The notes under the pieces: model-generated
Told to the model about the DNA's origin: nothing
The model's database searches: none
Seen by the model: only the letters and a program-made list of their open reading frames with translations
Program-made: the position numbers and the translations under genes
DNA from: Micromonospora musae
GTDB taxonomy: Bacteria > Actinomycetota > Actinomycetes > Mycobacteriales > Micromonosporaceae
NCBI RefSeq assembly: GCF_003626635.1
Contig: NZ_RAZT01000015.1
Coordinates: 1-64,000, forward strand
Length of the DNA stretch: 64,000 bases
Reading direction: 5' to 3'
Shown here: one piece after another, positions 61,976-64,000 of the stretch
Layout: each line of letters begins with the position of its first letter
How positions within the stretch are numbered: position 1 is the first letter of the stretch

Positions 61976-62671
61976 ATGCGTCTTGTCCGTCTGCTGCCCG
62001 AGCGCTGGCAGAAGTTCATCCACGAGGCGCTCAAATTCGGCATCGTCGGTGGCATCAACACCGTCATCAATTACGCCGTGTTCAATGCGCTGGCACTGAC
62101 CGTTTTCGTCGACGGTCAGCTGAAGGCGACGGTGATCGCGACGGTGGTGGCGACCATCACGTCGTACCTGATGAATCGCCACTGGACGTACCGCGATCGT
62201 CCGAAATCGGCACTACGGCGCGAATATGTCCTGTTTTTCCTGTTCAACGCCACCGGTCTGCTGATCGAACTCGGTGTGCTGGCCGCGGCGAAGTACGGCC
62301 TCGGTGTCACCAGCCTGCTGGCGTTGAACATCGCCAAGACCGGCGGCGTGCTGCTCGCCACGATGTTCCGGTTCTGGTCCTACCGCACCTTCGTCTTCCA
62401 GCCCGCGCCGGCCGCGGAGGAGAAGACCTGGCACAGCGTGCCGCGTGACGAGTGGGACACGATGGCCGAGATGGACCCGGTCGCCGAGCTGGCCGAGTCG
62501 GTCTCCGAGCTCGAGGAGGCCGAGGCCTCGTCCTCCGAAGACCACCCCAGGCCCACGAACGGCCACACGACACCGACCCAGAAGCGGCTGAACCCGCGGC
62601 TCCCCGACGACCTGGATGCCGCCCTGGCCGCCGAGCTCGAGCGCACCACCCACCCGCGCCCCCGCCGCTAA
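61976..62671 (+). CDS. GtrA family protein with acidic C-terminal extension
   Basis: This 231-aa protein contains a four-helix GtrA domain (about 12-140): FGIVGGINTVINYAVFNALA, SYLMNRHWTYRDRPK, YVLFFLFNATGLLIELGVLA and MFRFWSYRTFVFQ. An extra cytoplasmic tail of about 90 residues is rich in Glu/Ser (ELAESVSELEEAEASSSED) and is absent from the paralog. Role as for the paralog, in lipid-linked sugar handling, inferred. It converges with the PH-domain gene across a palindrome. Confidence 0.88.
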   Translation: MRLVRLLPERWQKFIHEALKFGIVGGINTVINYAVFNALALTVFVDGQLKATVIATVVATITSYLMNRHWTYRDRPKSALRREYVLFFLFNATGLLIELGVLAAAKYGLGVTSLLALNIAKTGGVLLATMFRFWSYRTFVFQPAPAAEEKTWHSVPRDEWDTMAEMDPVAELAESVSELEEAEASSSEDHPRPTNGHTTPTQKRLNPRLPDDLDAALAAELERTTHPRPRR

Positions 62672-62720
62672 ACCCCGCACCCACCCTCCCCCGGTGGGGG
62701 CAACCCGGGGCGATGGGGGT

Positions 62721-62775
62721 GATCATGAAGTTGTTGCCGCCGCGCTCGGCGTGTCGCGACAACAACCTCATGATC
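62721..62775. repeat. Dispersed palindrome, GATCATGAAGTTG type
   Basis: The 16-bp arms (62721-62736 and 62760-62775) have one mismatch. The loop contains GCGTGTCGCGA, similar to that of the 27.9-kb copy. It lies between convergent genes and could terminate both. Confidence 0.88.
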
Positions 62776-62810
62776 GACGGCAGTTCGCCGACGAGCCTGA
62801 CGCAGGCGGA

Positions 62811-63383
62811 TCAGGCGGAGGGGTCGCGCAGAGGCTTGCCCTCGCGCATGTCGGCCAGGATGTCCCGCATCTCACCGTCACCCAGCGAGTGCTTGTCGTG
62901 CTGCTCCTCGACCAACTCGTAGAGCTTCGTCTGCACCTGACCGACATTGGGAACGTCGGCGAGGACGGACTGGCCACGCTCACCGGCGGACTCGATGGTC
63001 AGCGTGCCCGCGCCGAGCAGCCGCTCGATGAACTTCTGGCTCATCGAGTGGTCGTTCACCCGGGTGAGCGGGATGTCCCGGCGGTCGCGGGAGAAGACAC
63101 CGTGCTGGAGCAGCACCCGCTCGTTGGTGAAGAGGTAGTGGGTGGTGCGCCAGACCAGGAACGGCCAGAGCGTGAACCAGACCACCGCCACCAGGGCGAG
63201 CGCCCCGATCACGGCCAGCCCGACCGACCCGCCGGTGCCGGCGGGCAGCAGTACCGTACCGACCACCACCGCGGCGACGGCCAGCACCAGCACCACCACC
63301 GGCCGGATCAGGGCCTTCCAGTGCGGGTGCAGGTGCAACACGACGTGCTCGTCCTCGGTGAGCACGTCTTCAGGGAACGCCAC
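62811..63383 (-). CDS. PH domain-containing membrane protein
   Basis: This 190-aa protein has two membrane helices (about 23-65) after an N-terminal LTEDEHVVLHLHPHWKALIR, and a bacterial PH (DUF304-like) domain, TTHYLFTNERVLLQHGVFSR and IPLTRVNDHSMSQKFIERLL. A helical C-terminus follows. Function is unknown. The GTG at 63383 has GAGGAGG 6 nt upstream. The gene is followed on the same strand by the palindrome at 62721. Confidence 0.88.
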   Translation of the reverse strand: MAFPEDVLTEDEHVVLHLHPHWKALIRPVVVLVLAVAAVVVGTVLLPAGTGGSVGLAVIGALALVAVVWFTLWPFLVWRTTHYLFTNERVLLQHGVFSRDRRDIPLTRVNDHSMSQKFIERLLGAGTLTIESAGERGQSVLADVPNVGQVQTKLYELVEEQHDKHSLGDGEMRDILADMREGKPLRDPSA

Positions 63384-63535
63384 GCGAACCTCCTCGCAGA
63401 AACGGACGCGGTGACCGTAACCGGCCACCGCACATCCGACCATCAGCCGCGCGGTCGGCCGTCACTGACCCCCCACCATCCTGCCGTTCGGCACCGGCCC
63501 ACCCTGACGGCCGGCGAGCTGACCGGCCGAACCCG

Positions 63536-64000
63536 TCAGCGCAGGTGCAGGAGGTCGCCGGCGGCCACCTGGCGCGGGCCGTCCGAGGTCTCGACCACCA
63601 GCTGGCCGTCCCGGTCCACCCCGGTCGCGGTGCCGGTCAACTCGCTGCCGTCGGGAAGCAGCACCCGTACCGGCCGGTCGATCGTGGCGCAGGCGGCCAC
63701 GTACGCCTCCCGCAGGCCGCTGGCGACCGCGTCGCCCCCGGCGCTACGCCACCGGTCGTACCAGTCGGCCAGCGCCCGCAGCAGCGCCCTCAGCAGCGGG
63801 TCACGGTCGGTGGTCGCCGCGCCGGCCAGCTGCAGCGAGGTGGCCGGCAGCCCGGTCGGATTCTCGGGCAGCTCGTCGGCGCGGAGCGTGACGTTGAGCC
63901 CGATGCCGACGACGACGGCCGGTGGCTGGTCCCCGGCCACACCCGGCACCGCCTCGGCGAGCAGACCGGCGCACTTCGCCCCATCGATCAGCAGGTCGTT
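63536..64000 (-). CDS. birA: Biotin--[acetyl-CoA-carboxylase] ligase (partial)
   Basis: The N-terminal part lies beyond the window end. The visible 154 codons begin NDLLIDGAKCAGLLAE, continuous with the biotin-protein ligase core, followed by VVVGIGLNVTLRADELPEN and the C-terminal SH3-like domain (RPVRVLLPDGSELTGTAT, GVDRDGQLVVET). It attaches biotin to carboxylases. There is no trace of a frameshift in the visible portion. It lies 152 bp upstream of the PH-domain gene on the same strand. Confidence 0.9.
   Translation of the reverse strand, partial: NDLLIDGAKCAGLLAEAVPGVAGDQPPAVVVGIGLNVTLRADELPENPTGLPATSLQLAGAATTDRDPLLRALLRALADWYDRWRSAGGDAVASGLREAYVAACATIDRPVRVLLPDGSELTGTATGVDRDGQLVVETSDGPRQVAAGDLLHLR

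Overview
The window is very GC-rich, densely packed chromosomal DNA from an actinobacterium, most likely a Micromonosporaceae member such as Micromonospora (genus is inference). Support: extreme G/C at third codon positions, frequent GTG starts, 1-4 nt stop/start overlaps, many apparently leaderless genes, lipoproteins, a two-gene Bax-inhibitor cluster, and actinobacterial gene neighbourhoods. No phage, IS element, CRISPR array or rRNA was seen. One tRNA is present, a Leu(UAA) tRNA that is the bldA equivalent.

Layout. 1-7.9 kb: SGNH hydrolase, thiolase, two Bax-inhibitor-1-like membrane proteins, tRNA-Leu, a large membrane protein, type II NADH dehydrogenase. 8.0-12.6 kb: a minus-strand operon DUF4129 - membrane protein - MoxR ATPase - DUF58 - membrane protein. 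12.6-18.4 kb: UdgB uracil-DNA glycosylase, dienelactone hydrolase, a PadR/HAAS pair, exopolyphosphatase, an ArsR-like regulator. 18.5-31.7 kb: a lineage-conserved core resembling mycobacterial mfd-mazG-lpqU-eno-ftsB-DUF501-ppx2, here with argA, a PHB-depolymerase-like lipoprotein, NudC and a DUF885 peptidase interspersed. 32-39 kb: cyclase-family protein, S66 carboxypeptidase, PEP carboxylase, RmuC. 39-53 kb: ispH, xseA-xseB, glpX with DUF4245, a DUF606 exporter, ferredoxin-NADP reductase, rhomboid protease, a transglycosylase-like protein, PIN-PhoH (PhoH2). 53-64 kb: small regulators, otsB, a cis-prenyltransferase, geranylgeranyl-reductase-like protein, GTP-PEP carboxykinase, two GtrA proteins, a PH-domain membrane protein and the C-terminal part of BirA.

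How the genes fit together. Central carbon metabolism is prominent: enolase, PEP carboxylase, PEP carboxykinase and class II fructose-bisphosphatase together form the PEP/oxaloacetate and gluconeogenic node, with OtsB as a trehalose branch. Genome maintenance is represented by Mfd, MazG, NudC, UdgB, XseAB and RmuC. Envelope functions include IspH, a short cis-prenyltransferase, FtsB, GtrA and the transglycosylase.

The most unusual signal is an exactly 80-bp tandem repeat found at two loci (1-127 and 11621-11808). Each unit is a 27-codon ORF whose stop overlaps the next start (ATGA) and which carries its own GAGG ribosome-binding-like site. At 11.7 kb two complete units sit between two operon genes, so coupling would be preserved for any copy number. 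A second dispersed family consists of intergenic inverted repeats with GATCATGA-type arms (26.0, 27.9, 40.8, 62.7 kb). Nine genes have a TANNNT box 6-7 nt before the start codon, indicating leaderless transcription.
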